This document shows positions 35,150 through 62,620 of a DNA stretch of 64,000 bases, piece after piece (position 1 is the stretch's first letter; every line of letters starts with the position of its first letter). The stretch spans positions 3,807,541-3,871,540 of the forward strand of contig OY759263.1 in NCBI GenBank assembly GCA_963662155.1, in the 5' to 3' direction. The DNA is from Lamellibrachia columna (taxonomy: Eukaryota; Annelida; Polychaeta; Sabellida; Siboglinidae). The notes beneath the pieces are model-generated. The model did not search any database and had not been told where the DNA came from. It saw nothing but the letters and a program-made list of their open reading frames with translations. Position numbers and translations under genes: made by a program.

Positions 35150-36560
35150 GCTTGCTTTTTAAGTTCTATCAGCCTTGCAGTAGAAAGTGCTTGTTTCAAG
35201 CTGACTGGCCCACTGCTTTCTATTTAGCACTGCTTGGCCAGCCACCAGTTGCTAAACCTTCACATAGAGATGTATTGTTACATGTGAAAGTAGTGCAAAT
35301 TTATTACCCATATTTGTGTGACATTTTAATATCCCAGTGTTCAACATGTTTAAGGGTGGCAGACCACCTAAAGATGGGAATACTTTGTTAAAATGCAGAG
35401 TAATGAAATATTACTCAAGATTTTGTGGTTCTTTCTAAGCAAGAATAATGCATATAATTTATCTATTCAATAGTCCATATAATTAGCAACAGCATACATA
35501 AATCCATAAGAGAGATTAAATACCGACAGTTTCTGACGTCAGAAACCTGTCAGAAACTAGCAATAGAAACACACCTATGACATTTCTGACTGTCAGAAAC
35601 CCAACCCTGGAACATGTATGTAAATTATAAGATAATGTCATTGTGCATTGTGCGTTTTATGTCACTTCCTTTTTTTATATTTGGGACCTTTATATGTATG
35701 TGTATACAAACCTGAAATAAATTTTTTTAACACTTACGATTCGACCCAATTGTTCACATTTAAAATTAACAGGTAAGTAAATATTTCATGAATAATAATG
35801 TATGTACATTTTAAGATAATGTCTCTGCCTTCAATGTCCTCAGACTCTGTGCAAGTACTTGTGCATTTATTAAAATAATTGTTGGTGATTCAGAATATCG
35901 ATCACGCTCTTGCGCACATTTATTTTTGTCAAAATCATTGAAAAATTGCATATTCTATTAAGTATAGCAAAATTATCCATATCTTGCACAGAAACATTAA
36001 TAACATTTGCTTTGCTAACAAATATAAAACAGACAGTATTGGCTTGGTGGTGAATTCCATTCAGAGTAATGTAAATAAGTCTTGATTTTGTTTTGGACTG
36101 GAGACTCGTTCTCACTCAGTGCCACAGATCTGTAAAATTTCACAACTCTAAAACCACATATTGCGTTCTAGCAGGAAAAAAAATTTCCCCCCACAGACTA
36201 ACTTGACCTATAGAACATGTTTATAACATCAAATATTCTGAGAAATATTGCTAAGCTTGCAACAGAAACACACATATGCCATCTAATCAATGTTTTCAGT
36301 TTTATTTTGGTTCAATTTCAATAAGAAAAAAATGACTAAGAAAGATAAATTATTACTTTCAAAGTTGCCATTATAACTGACGGAAATGAAAGGAAGCAGT
36401 CAACAAAACATGAGGCGAAACAAAACGTGAATGAGATTCTGGTAATCGCAGCACTAATCTGGCCTTGGACTTTCGCGCATGTGGAACAAACAAAGCACCG
36501 CATTTCGTTGAAGTGCCTACCTCTGTCTGTTCAACTATGGTATTTATTGAAGTGTTGGCT
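35150..36560. other. No feature seen
   Basis: AT-rich unique sequence. A short palindromic stretch tttctgacgtcagaaa (near 35530) lies in a row of tcagaaac repeats. No exon is supported. Confidence 0.35.
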
Positions 36561-39080
36561 ATTGCATTTGAATGGACTCTTACGAAATTATAAAGCAGTG
36601 CCACTGTAACTGATCTATTGCATCTGAATGGACTCTTATGAAATTATAAAGCAGTGCCACTGTAACTGATCTATTGCATCTGAATGGATTCTTATGAAAT
36701 TATAAAGCAGTGCCACTGTAACTGATCTATTGCATCTGAATGGACTCTTATGAAATTATAAAGCAGTGCCACTGTAACTGATCTATTGCATCTGAATGGA
36801 CTCATACGAAATTATAAAGCAGTGCCACTGTAACTGATCTATTGCATCTGAATGGACTCATACGAAATTATAAAGCAGTGCCACTGTAACTGATCTATTG
36901 CATCTGAATGGACTCTTATGAAATTATAAAGCAGTGCCACTGTAACTGATCTATTGCATCTGAATGGACTCTTATGAAATTATAAAGCAGTGCCACTGTA
37001 ACTGATCTATTGCATCTGAATGGACTCTTATGAAATTATAAAGCAGTGCCACTGTAACTGATCTATTGCATCTGAATGAACTCTTATGAAATTATAAAGC
37101 AGTGCCACTGTAACTGATCTATTGCATCTGAATGGACTCTTATGAAATTATAAAGCAGTGCCACTGTAACTGATCTATTGCATTTGAATGGACTCTTATG
37201 AAATTATAAAGCAGTGCCACTGTAACTGATCTATTGCATCTGAATGGACTCTTATGAAATTATAAAGCAGTGCCACTGTAACTGATCTATTGCATCTGAA
37301 TGGACTCATACGAAATTATAAAGCAGTGCCACTGTAACTGATCTATTGCATCTGAATGGACTCATACGAAATTATAAAGCAGTGCCACTGTAACTGATCT
37401 ATTGCATCTGAATGGACTCATACGAAATTATAAAGCAGTGCCACTGTAACTGATCTATTGCATCTGAATGGACTCTTACGAAATTATAAAGCAGTGCCAC
37501 TGTAACTGATCTATTGCATCTGAATGGACTCATACGAAATTATAAAGCAGTGCCACTGTAACTGATCTATTGCATCTGAATGGACTCATACGAAATTATA
37601 AAGCAGTGCCACTATAACTGATCTATTGCATCTGAATGGACTCATACGAAATTATAAAGCAGTGCCACTGTAACTGATCTATTGCATCTGAATGGACTCA
37701 TACGAAATTATAAAGCAGTGCCACTGTAACTGATCTATTGCATCTGAATGGACTCATACGAAATTATAAAGCAGTGCCACTGTAACTGATCTATTGCATC
37801 TGAATGGACTCTTACGAAATTATAAAGCAGTGCCACTGTAACTGATCTATTGCATCTGAATGGACTCATACGAAATTATAAAGCAGTGCCACTGTAACTG
37901 ATCTATTGCATCTGAATGGACTCTTATGAAATTATAAAGCAGTGCCACTGTAACTGATCTATTGCATCTGAATGGACTCATACAAAATTATAAAGCAGTG
38001 CCACTGTAACTGATCTATTGCATCTGAATGGACTCATACGAAATTATAAAGCAGTGCCATTGTAACTGATCTATTGCATCTGAATGAACTCATACGAAAT
38101 TATAAAGCAGTGCCACTGTAACTGATCTATTGCATCTGAATGGACTCTTACGAAATTATAAAGCAGTGCCACTGTAACTGATCTATTGCATCTGAATGGA
38201 CTCATACGAAATTATAAAGCAGTGCCACTGTAACTGATCTATTGCATCTGAATGGACTCTTATGAAATTATAAAGCAGTGCCACTGTAACTGATCTATTG
38301 CATCTGAATGGACTCATACAAAATTATAAAGCAGTGTCACTGTAACTGATCTATTGCATCTGAATGGACTCTTACGAAATTATAAAGCAGTGCCACTGTA
38401 ACTGATCTATTGCATCTGAATGGACTCTTATGAAATTATAAAGCAGTGCCACTGTAACTGATCTATTGCATCTGAATGGACTCTTACGAAATTATAAAGC
38501 AGTGCCACTGTAACTGATCTATTGCATCTGAATGGACTCTTATGAAATTATAAAGCAGTGCCACTGTAACTGATCTATTGCATCTAAATGGACTCTTATG
38601 AAATTATAAAGCAGTGCCACTGTAACTGATCTATTGCATCTGAATGGACTCATACGAAATTATAAAGCAGTGCCACTGTAACTGATCTATTGCATCTGAA
38701 TGGATTCTTACGAAATTATAAAGCAGTGCCACTGTAACTGATCTATTGCATCTGAATGGACTCTTATGAAATTATAAAGCAGTGCCACTGTAACTGATCT
38801 ATTGCATCTGAATGGACTCATACGAAATTATAAAGCAGTGCCACTGTAACTGATCTATTGCATCTGAATGGACTCTTACGAAATTATAAAGCAGTGCCAC
38901 TGTAACTGATCTATTGCATCTGAATGGACTCTTATGAAATTATAAAGCAGTGCCACTGTAACAGATCTATTGCATCTGAATGGACTCTTACGAAATTATA
39001 AAACAGTGCCACTGTAACTGATCTATTGCATCTGAATGGACTCTTACGAAATTATAAAGCAGTGCCACTGTAACTGATCT
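36561..39080. repeat. 56-bp satellite-like array, 45 copies (2.52 kb)
   Basis: Units begin atctattgcatctgaatgga and end gccactgtaactg. The span divides exactly into 45 units of 56 bp, so indels are absent or very rare. Most variation sits in a six-base window (CTTATG, CATACG, CTTACG, CATACA). CTTATG units dominate the left third, CATACG the middle, and the right third mixes them, indicating block-wise amplification. Frequent stops on both strands exclude a protein role. Confidence 0.97.
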
Positions 39081-39147
39081 TCTATGGAGTACCATAATTG
39101 TAACTATAGGCTTTTATGATACCGTGTAATTGTAAATGATCATTGTA

Positions 39148-40006
39148 CAGTGGAACCACGGTATTATGGGCACCCACGGGACGGAGTCAAAGTGACCATA
39201 ATAGTGAGGTGACCTTAATAGTGAATATGGCCACTGAAGCATCATGGGACTGGGATAAATGTCACATTGAGCAAGTATAAAGAGTGTAATGTGGTGGTTG
39301 TATTATTGATGTATGTAATTTACATGTACACTGTACTGGCTATTTTGGGGGACCTATATTATATAACCACACATGCTACACATCAGAGGATTACTGAATT
39401 TTTTTTCCCATTATCACATTGTTTTATTGTACATGTTCCAAATTTTATCCAATCATGCAAGAGATTTATTAGAATTTGTTATAGTCCATACAAAGTCGGC
39501 ATCAAAATCGGTAATGCAAATTACACCAACCTTGTCGAATGCCGTGTTGATAGCGTCGACGGTGCTGTGTTTTTCAGTAAAATTTACTCAGCTGGTAAGC
39601 TTAGGCCTAAGAATTTGCCTTCAAAGTGTTAACTAAAATGACTGGTGTCTGGCTTCTTGCATTGTTTTCTGAAGTTAACTGGCCACTGTAAACATGCAGA
39701 CACCAGCACTTGGCTTCATATTGAGATCACCTTTGATGGAACACTGGCCAGCCCGCGGCTGCTTGCCATTGCAGCCGCCAAATCTTGCCTTCCCAGCTGT
39801 GACTGACCATAAGTGCGGGGTTAATCTGCGGGCAATCTCGACGTTTTGCACTGTGTTACTGACCGTATTCCTGAATAGCAAGGTGACTGGATTAGTAGGA
39901 CTACGGTCCTATCTTTTACTATGGAAATCATTTGGGACTGTCCCAGGGTGACCCTAATGGCGGGGTGACTGTATTACCGGGGTGACCACAAACCGAGGTT
40001 CCACTG
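39148..40006. mobile_element. 859-bp non-autonomous DNA transposon with CAGTGGAACC termini
   Basis: The left end CAGTGGAACCACGGTATTAT and the right end read inward, CAGTGGAACCTCGGTTTGTG, form an inverted repeat of ~15 bp with one mismatch in the first 15. TA flanks each end (39146-39147, 40007-40008). Sub-terminal ggtgacc motifs recur on both sides. Internal ORFs (121 and 68 aa) show no transposase motif. Confidence 0.75.
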
Positions 40007-40009
40007 TAA

Positions 40010-40312
40010 TTGGGGTGTTGGATGTTTCGGCCCATAACAACCAACATTGTAACCAGTGAATTGTAAAGTGTTTTCGCTCACATGGGCCGAACCATCCGTA
40101 TATGCAACCGTTGCCAGTGGGCTCTGTGGGCCGAAATGACTAACGAATTCTAACTGGGAAATCCTGTTAGATGGCGTGGTCTGCTCTGGTGTCGAAACGT
40201 GTTCGCTACCAATACATAATTTGCAACTACCAATACATAATTTTTCAACACAAATAAAATCATGATACACGTGCACTATATGGGTAAGCCAATATATACA
40301 TGACATCACACA

Positions 40313-40349
<37 letters not shown>

Positions 40350-41480
40350 AGGATATGTATATACATACGCATATATACCTCATACATATATATACTTCAG
40401 TTTGGGTCGTTATTTTATTATGTGAAGCGTATTCTGTTATTTTACTGATACTGCTCTATAAAAATTATAATTTTTTTAATTTTATTTGCGTATGAGTATG
40501 TGCGTACGTTTCTGTATGCAATCATAATTTAATTTTTTATCGAATCAAACTACTAACGTCGGCCGAATAGACCGTAGTTGGTTCGTGACACCGGTAGCAG
40601 GCCAGGGCCAAGCATGGCGCAGGGCTGTACCTATGCCGTGTAGCAGTGCAGAGCCAGAAGGAAGGGGCTACAATATACCGAAATCAAGCTAAACACTAAT
40701 TAGTAAAACAAAATTATGCACCTAATCCCATCGGCCCTCCTCCCATGGAGTCCGGCAGAACACTGGATTTCCGTTTCGTGTCGGTCATTGTAGAATTATG
40801 TATATGTATGTTCAGATATTTTACACTGTTGACATTGAAGAATTCATCCTTGCACCCAAAACGTGTTGGATTATTTTGAGCCCCACACGACAATTTCCTT
40901 ACATAATGTTGCACATTCAGACCAACATTTTAATTTTGTTACATGAGTTTCATAAACAAGTGTGACAGAATTATGTAATAAAACCTAACTTGATAATATG
41001 ACTAAAGGAAAACATTTAATCTATAGGCCATATATAACATCGTAGGGGATCCTTCAATCAATTGTACCAGGTTTCTGCACGCTTTCGTTCGGTAATCCAG
41101 AAAAGTGTTATTGTTTTGTGATTCTTTTCTATTTTATAAGTCTAGCGGATTGCGAGTTTCAGAATGTATGTAATACTCTAGATTAATATGCATTGTTGTA
41201 CTTATTGTATACATATTAAGAGACAATTGTAATGTCAAATTCTTAGTGTCTCCTTTTATCGCCCACAATGACTTGCGAACACACAACAAAGCTGATGCGA
41301 TTGGTAAATTGCTTGATCGATTTGTTCAAGCTGTTCTGTAATGTACCTGACGTTATGCCATGCAATTTTTTTTTATTGTTTTAGTAAAAATATGACTTCA
41401 GAAGTAGAGTTAACATTTAGAGTATTATTATATCTGGATGGGCGAGTTTCCGTGGTGCTAATAAATGCTTTACAACAGGC
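40010..41480. other. Upstream of PSMD14, no supported exon
   Basis: Contains an (AT)n-type stretch at 40315-40380 and unique sequence. The non-coding first exon and promoter of PSMD14 should lie somewhere between here and 42700 (the first coding exon starts behind an acceptor), but I cannot place them. Confidence 0.35.
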
Positions 41481-41573
41481 ACAGCTAAACTTGGTCCCTT
41501 CTACCTGGTGTCTATGCCAGGGGAAGTAAAAGATCCCACACAGGGGGTAAATGTGTAACCTGTTGTGGACTCA
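41481..41573 (+). mobile_element. Partial SINE copy in inverted orientation to the next one
   Basis: Matches the tail of the SINE (ggtcccttctacctggtgtc ... cctgttgtggactc). It is the inverted partner of 41755-41851, making a ~90-bp-arm, ~180-bp-loop foldback. Confidence 0.65.
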
Positions 41574-41754
41574 GAGTGGTGGTCTCTATCTCTAACCCAC
41601 CAATTCCCGGCACGTGAGAGGTGCCGAACGACAGAATCATCAACATAATGATGTTGGCCGTTTAATGGAAGAAGAAGAAGAAACTGGGAGGTAGTATCTA
41701 CTACAGTGAGTTTAGATATCGAGATCACCAGCTCTATGTCCGTGAGGCGCACTG

Positions 41755-42005
41755 AGTCCACAACAGGTTTTTTCCATTTCCCTATCTGTGGCTGTGTGAA
41801 ATCTTTTACTTCCCCTGGCTGGCTGGCATAGACGCCAGATAGAAGGGACCAATGGCAATGGCTTTTAGTTTCTCTTTGGAAAGACATGGGCAAAGTGGGG
41901 TGAAATTTTTTTTACAAGTTTCGAAACAGCAGCAGGTGGTTTTGAACCCCAGTCCCCTCGACCGAAAGCCCGACAACCCTCTACCACACAATCAGCATGT
42001 GCCCA
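41755..42005 (-). mobile_element. tRNA-derived SINE
   Basis: Read on the minus strand from ~42000: a tRNA-like head with a box A-like TGGTAGAGGGTTG and a box B-like GGGGTTCAAAACC about 30-35 bp apart. A body follows (gctgctgtttcgaaacttgt, ttcaccccac), then a tail (ggtcccttctatctggcgtc, gaagtaaaag, cctgttgtggactc). Copies sharing body or tail lie at 1-170 and 41481-41573; a copy sharing the head and the start of the body lies at 49255-49516. Confidence 0.65.
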
Positions 42006-42710
42006 CTTATTGGTAACTCTGTATTCTCGAGTTGTCTAACTTCGTGCACCTTTTAGTTCGCGTATGCAAGGTTAACATAACTACCCAACTATTATTTTAA
42101 TAAATATATTCCTCATTTTTGTGTGATACTATGTAGACAACCGCAGATGTCAGATCAGAACTGACATCTGCCTTCCCATTCTCCATTCAGCCTATTCAGC
42201 TGGCTGTGAGCACAGTCCACCTGGCTCTACCAGCCCATCTCATCCGACTGTAGGGGGGTCCTGATTTTAACCACACATTATTTGCACCATTTTGTTAAAA
42301 AAAATATTTGAACATTGTATTTATATGCACCTTCTGCATGTGCACCACATACTCCAAACTCCTATGGCTATGTGAGCCCCAGAAAGGTATAGTATAGAAA
42401 CTCAAGAAGCACTGACCTCCAGTGATCAACCGCTAGTTGCAAAATGATAAAACACTGCATTGCCATGGAGTTGTGTGACACACAAAGTTGGGACATGCAA
42501 CCATACATTTGTGTAAGATGTGGGTGGAGATATGAAGTAACTAACTAGCTGATACTAATTGATCAATAGGTCAATCTGCCAGGGGTAGTGTACATAGTGA
42601 TTTCCCCAAAACATGTAATAACAGCCTTTAACAGGACAGCAGGTGCCTGGCTAAGGTTGTGGTTCCTGCTATTATTTTGAAGTGTTTTCTGACTAGCGTT
42701 TTTGTTACAG

Positions 42711-58393
<15,683 letters not shown>

Positions 58394-58639
58394 TATCTGC
58401 CTAAACATGTAGTATTTCTTTTAAAAGAACATACAACTGCTTGTCTCTTTGCACCTAGACGTCAGCTAAAGTGCCCTTGTGTGACCACTCATGCGGGTCA
58501 CCTGCACACAGTCCAGCTCTGTTTTCGTGGATATTTTGGCCCTTATCGGTAGGGAATGTGCGTCCGCATCTGGTGCGTGGCTGCGTGCATATGTAAACTG
58601 CATGGCAGTGACGTCACTCTCTGTTTTAACAAACAACTT

Positions 58640-58870
58640 TGTCTCACCGAAACGTGTTGGTCCATCCCCCCGTTCTGGTGTCCCTGCTCAGTTGTCCGAT
58701 GTCATAAGCATAACCAAGGTCTAACCAAGGTGTGTAATTCCGTCGTCGGGCTCGGTGCAGCGAGCGAACACGGAATCCAGCGCTTAGATAAATAAGAGGG
58801 GACTCAAACAGTCGCCCTGTAATACTCCAAGGTGGACTACTATGGCACTTAACGGCGACATTGGCACTGA
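58640..58870 (-). mobile_element. LINE reverse-transcriptase scrap
   Basis: The minus strand near 58840 reads HLGVLQGDCLSPLLFI, stop, ALDSVFARCTEPDDGI, then with a frame change LGYAYDIGQLSRD. This matches the GVLQGD.L.P.LF...LD.......DLGYADDI core of LINE RTs, with YADD changed to YAYD. Confidence 0.6.
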
Positions 58871-59340
58871 CATGATGACGTTGAGGAGGGTCCTAGATCC
58901 AAAGAGGGTCGTAGATTTCGGTACCATTTTTTAACTGAAAGCACCATTTTGGACCTTGAACCACAAATGATTGCCATTTTATTTTAAACTGAATCGTTTG
59001 GACCCTCTTGGGTTCTTTTCCATCGATAATCTGCCAAGTAAAAAATGTGCCTCTTTTGACCACTGATAGTGCAGCTCCATTTCACTGGTAGTCAGTGCCA
59101 GACAATGGATAAGTTGGCTATAGCTCCGGCAGTCAGTGCCGGAGCATTAGCCAATTCGTCCGTTGTCCGGTAGGCGCCCGGCAGTGACGGAACTTGAGCG
59201 GGTGCAGCCAGGTTATTATTGCGCATGCGCACAGGAAGTGCCGGAGCTATAGCTGCTTTATAGTGCGTCCGGGTCCGGACCTATAGCCACAGCCAAATAT
59301 ATATATACATGCACAAAAACACGCAAGCGGGCGCGCACAA
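58871..59340. other. No gene seen
   Basis: Contains a ~30-bp inverted pair, ccggcactgactgccgg-like, near 59090-59150 (agtcagtgccagacaatgga / ccggcagtcagtgccggag). No coding exon is supported. Confidence 0.3.
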
Positions 59341-59355
59341 TAACACACGCACGTA

Positions 59356-59395
<40 letters not shown>

Positions 59396-59402
59396 CACAC
59401 AC
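59325..59402. repeat. (ACGC)n / (CA)n microsatellite
   Basis: Run of cgcacgcacgcacgcacgca flanked by cacacacgcacgt and cacacacaccc. Confidence 0.95.
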
Positions 59403-59959
59403 CCTGTTTTAAAATATTGACTATTGAATCGAAAACGGATGTTTCACCGGATGTTTTTGAGCTCGAAGTGAGATGATGTCATTTTTACCCGTGTTAGTCA
59501 CAGCAAAAACTGACTAACAAAGCTGTTTTGCAAAATAAATTGACGACCACGCTACATTGATTATACATACGACGACGACCACGATAACGACAAACAAAGA
59601 CAACGACGACCATGACGACGACAAAAAACTACAACAACAACAAATACAGTGCCGCAAGAAACGTCCGCTTTATTTATGTTTCACTAGTTGACGTGTATAC
59701 ATATGTTACTGAATCTGTTGACAGTTTAGTTTAACATGCTGTCAGTGTTTTATTATAGTGTAAAAGAACATGGTAAAACAGCACGCCGGTAGACGTAGTG
59801 TTAAATACTACAACAACTTGATGCCATAAGATGGCTGCAGGTATAGAACAATCTAATCATAGTCAATCTGATTTCACGAACGAAGTGACGGTTAAGGGCA
59901 TGTGATGCGTTTTTTCCTTCGCCAAATCATCGTTCCATCAACATAATTGAAATCCATAT

Positions 59960-60350
59960 TTAACAGAGTCTGCCATTGCAACATTTTCGCCAGCGTCTAT
60001 CGTATACTTGGGTTCCGCAACACGCTGCATTGAACGGCTTACTCTGAATTCGCCCACCGCAGCAGATATTCCACTTGCGGTCATAGGCACTGGTACCGCA
60101 ACACGCTGCATTGAACGGCTTACTCTGAATTCGTCCACCGCAGCAGATATTCCACTTGCGGTCATAGGCACTGGTACCGCAACACGCTGCATTGAACGGT
60201 TTGCTGACAACACGCCCACCACAGCAGATGTCAAACCTTGGGTTGTATGTCCGATGACCGCAAATAGACCCTGACGACATCCAGGCGTCTGTTAGTGCCA
60301 CACTAGCGACGATCAAAAGCAGCAAAAGTGGGGCTTTCATAAGGCGACGC
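59960..60350 (-). CDS. Galaxin-like secreted cysteine-repeat protein, 126 aa
   Basis: The start MKAPLLLLLIVASVALTDAW at 60340 is a clear signal peptide; the stop is at 59960. The mature part has one lone Cys (SICGH), seven CC pairs and a final Cys. Its repeat is KPFNAACCGTSAYDRKWNIC with CGGRIQS, close to the galaxin pattern (CCG...Y......CC.G). Two adjacent 27-aa units are identical in protein and nearly so in DNA; flanking units are more diverged. Galaxins were first described in coral skeletal matrix and occur as secreted proteins in other animals; here the role is unknown. The acceptor catgtttcag ends at 60351, so a 5' UTR exon lies further right. A possible poly(A) signal is at 59748-59753. 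Confidence 0.85.
60020..60181. repeat. 81-bp in-frame tandem duplication in the galaxin-like gene
   Basis: The block starting taccgcaacacgctgcattg recurs every 81 bp (27 codons); the two full copies differ at one base (gcccacc / gtccacc). Confidence 0.9.
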
Positions 60351-60359
60351 CTGAAACAT

Positions 60360-61330
60360 GTAAGTATTAATGACACTACTAATCCATGAATCAATATATT
60401 ACAATACACGTGATCATAATGAGATATGTACCAGGAGAATGATAAACAGCGTCACGAGCATTACCAGAAATCAAGTGTAGACACCTCCGTACCACTGTTT
60501 GGAGACCCAGTTAGAATGGCACCATTCCCTGGTTCCAAGCAACATGTCTAGTTCGTAATAGACAACTGGGAAGAAATGTCGGCGGAACCGGAAATACTGC
60601 ACCAGAGGTAAGTTGCCAGCGCACCGGCCCAACAAGCGCTAAGTTGGGAGTCACTCAAACAGCAACTGTTACACTGGCAGGGCAGGCCATGTGACACCGA
60701 CTGACCAGCAGCCTGACGAGTCGATGCGTCAACAACTAAATACCAGAGAGAGAGAGAGAGTGACACAACGTGAAAGCCCAGGGAATTCACGCATTGACTG
60801 AAATGCGAATCACACAGCTGAAACAATTCCAGCAGGACATAATATGGACTAAAGGACAACGTGACAGTAGATAGTCCACCATACAGTCCATAATATAACG
60901 CATAAGGTGTGTTTTATTGTTCGCAAGCAACGCCGGAGGAAGACGAGAACAATATTATTTTCGTCAAATTAACACAAACTATGTAACAATTAATTAAAGA
61001 CTGAACCTTTCAGCCATTTTAGCCGTATCGAGAACTGCGTGACATAACATGGAGACAGGCATCGAGTTTTATAATTGCTTTCTTATATAATTACTTTCTT
61101 AATTGTCAGTCAACAAAAGTAGCTATAGTGGGGGTGGGCAGCTACCCATGCAAAGGAGTCCGGGAAATATATATATGCTCAGGTGGATGATTTGTGAACC
61201 ACCGTGGATAATTTTATCATCATAATAATTAAAGGAACTCGTTGAAATATTTAATAGTGTATTGTACGTATGTATGATTAATGTATTAGTGTATTGTACG
61301 TATGTATAGCTAATGTACACCGTTCAGTAG
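60360..61330. other. No gene seen
   Basis: Likely contains the 5' UTR exon and promoter of the galaxin-like gene. A (GA)n tract is at 60748-60760, and a doubled gtattgtacgtatgtatg is at 61259-61310. Confidence 0.35.
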
Positions 61331-61334
61331 CAGT

Positions 61335-62100
61335 TCAAAGGGCGCTCAGAGGTTTAATGAAAAGCAATCTTCTTGGGTGCATCCATTTGTACTTGTCAAT
61401 AATTGCTTGGATGTCGAGTTTGATGTCCTTGTGTACATGAAGTAGCATCAACGCACTGAGGCGATCCTGGTGCGTGGTGCTCAGCATTACGGTTTTTACC
61501 AGTTTGAATGCAGAATTAACACGCTCCACTCCAACACTTATTACTGATATTAGCATCAACAAATGGAAACTACATAAAAGATTTGGAGCTGGATGTTGCA
61601 CTCAGTGCTTCCTGTAGATTATTTATTGGCTTTGTTTCTTCTGGCGAATTCCATGTCTTCTACTACAGTATGACTTCATCTTGCACGGACGTTAGGGACA
61701 GGTCATGGTAACAACATTCTTGTGCGTCGGTTATGTTAACATCTGTCAGCCTGCCCACGTTATGGGATAGAAACTTCAAACGAAAAACAGCTTTCCCTAT
61801 GGTCGCACTGAACCTCGTCTCCAATTCTTGGAGAAGGTGGAAATGGTAAGAATACTAAGCGTCGCCCGCATATTTCTGGGGTGTCTGCCACCACACTGTT
61901 TCTCATGGTATGCGTCTCACTGGGCCTTGGGACCAAGACCACTTTCCCAGCAGTGTGTGCCATCTCTTTCGTCATCACTTGTAGACCTCGTTGTACTCCG
62001 CATCTGCATTTTGTCTGCTGTCGATAAAGATGTCGTTTACCAGGGTGACTTCTTCGTAGGCCCGAAGAACATCCTGCACAGAACCCTAGAGCAGCTTGCT
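61335..62100 (-). pseudogene. hAT-family transposase relic
   Basis: From ~62080 the minus strand reads VQDVLRAYEEVTLVNDIFID, SRQNADAEYNEVYK, then VVADTPEICGRRLVFLPF, and finally ISVGVERVNSAFKLVKTVML, STTHQDRLSALMLLHVHKDI. These are the A..D.Y..V, ADTPEEYYRR.IFIPFLD-type, and dimerisation (VER.FS..K.IKT..R..L...RL..L.L...H.) segments of hAT transposases. Stops and shifts break it. Confidence 0.75.
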
Positions 62101-62620
62101 GAGGCCTACTGTGTACTCAAACATGCAGTGATGAATGCAAAGCCTGGATCTACGCCTGTACTGCAGTACTTAAGTCCACGACTTGCAGCAATAGATCTAA
62201 AGATGTCGTGTTATCGCGCTGCAAATCATATGTCTTGTCAAGATTCGTTAAACTTGCCAGGCTATGCTACCGGTGTGCGAGCAAACTACTCTTCCGAGAC
62301 AGAATTACGCATCTAAGGCGGCAAGCAGTGTGTACTTACATGACGTATTGCTTCTCTCTGATGACTCGGTAGGTATCTTCGTTTGTGCGACGTGAGGACG
62401 TTGCTGGTCTGTTTGACGGATGCGGCGTGTCTTATATAGAATTAGTTATCGTTACTGCGTGAGTCAATGCACTGCAAATTCGGACCTGTTTTTGTTTGCG
62501 CGGAAAGCTGCTTAAAGATATTGGTAAACAAACCAGCGTGTACACAAGGTTACTCGTACCTGGTCGTCTCAACTCATCCACACCATCGCATATAGACACT
62601 TGCGCCTAGTTCTCGGTTTA

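Noticed and set aside
36561..39080. CRISPR-like regular repeat array
   Set aside because: Units are directly adjacent with no unique spacers, and the window is eukaryotic.
61828..62316. 162-aa plus-strand ORF
   Set aside because: It overlaps, in antisense, the hAT motifs at 61900-62090, which are the better explanation; no domain is recognisable in the ORF itself.
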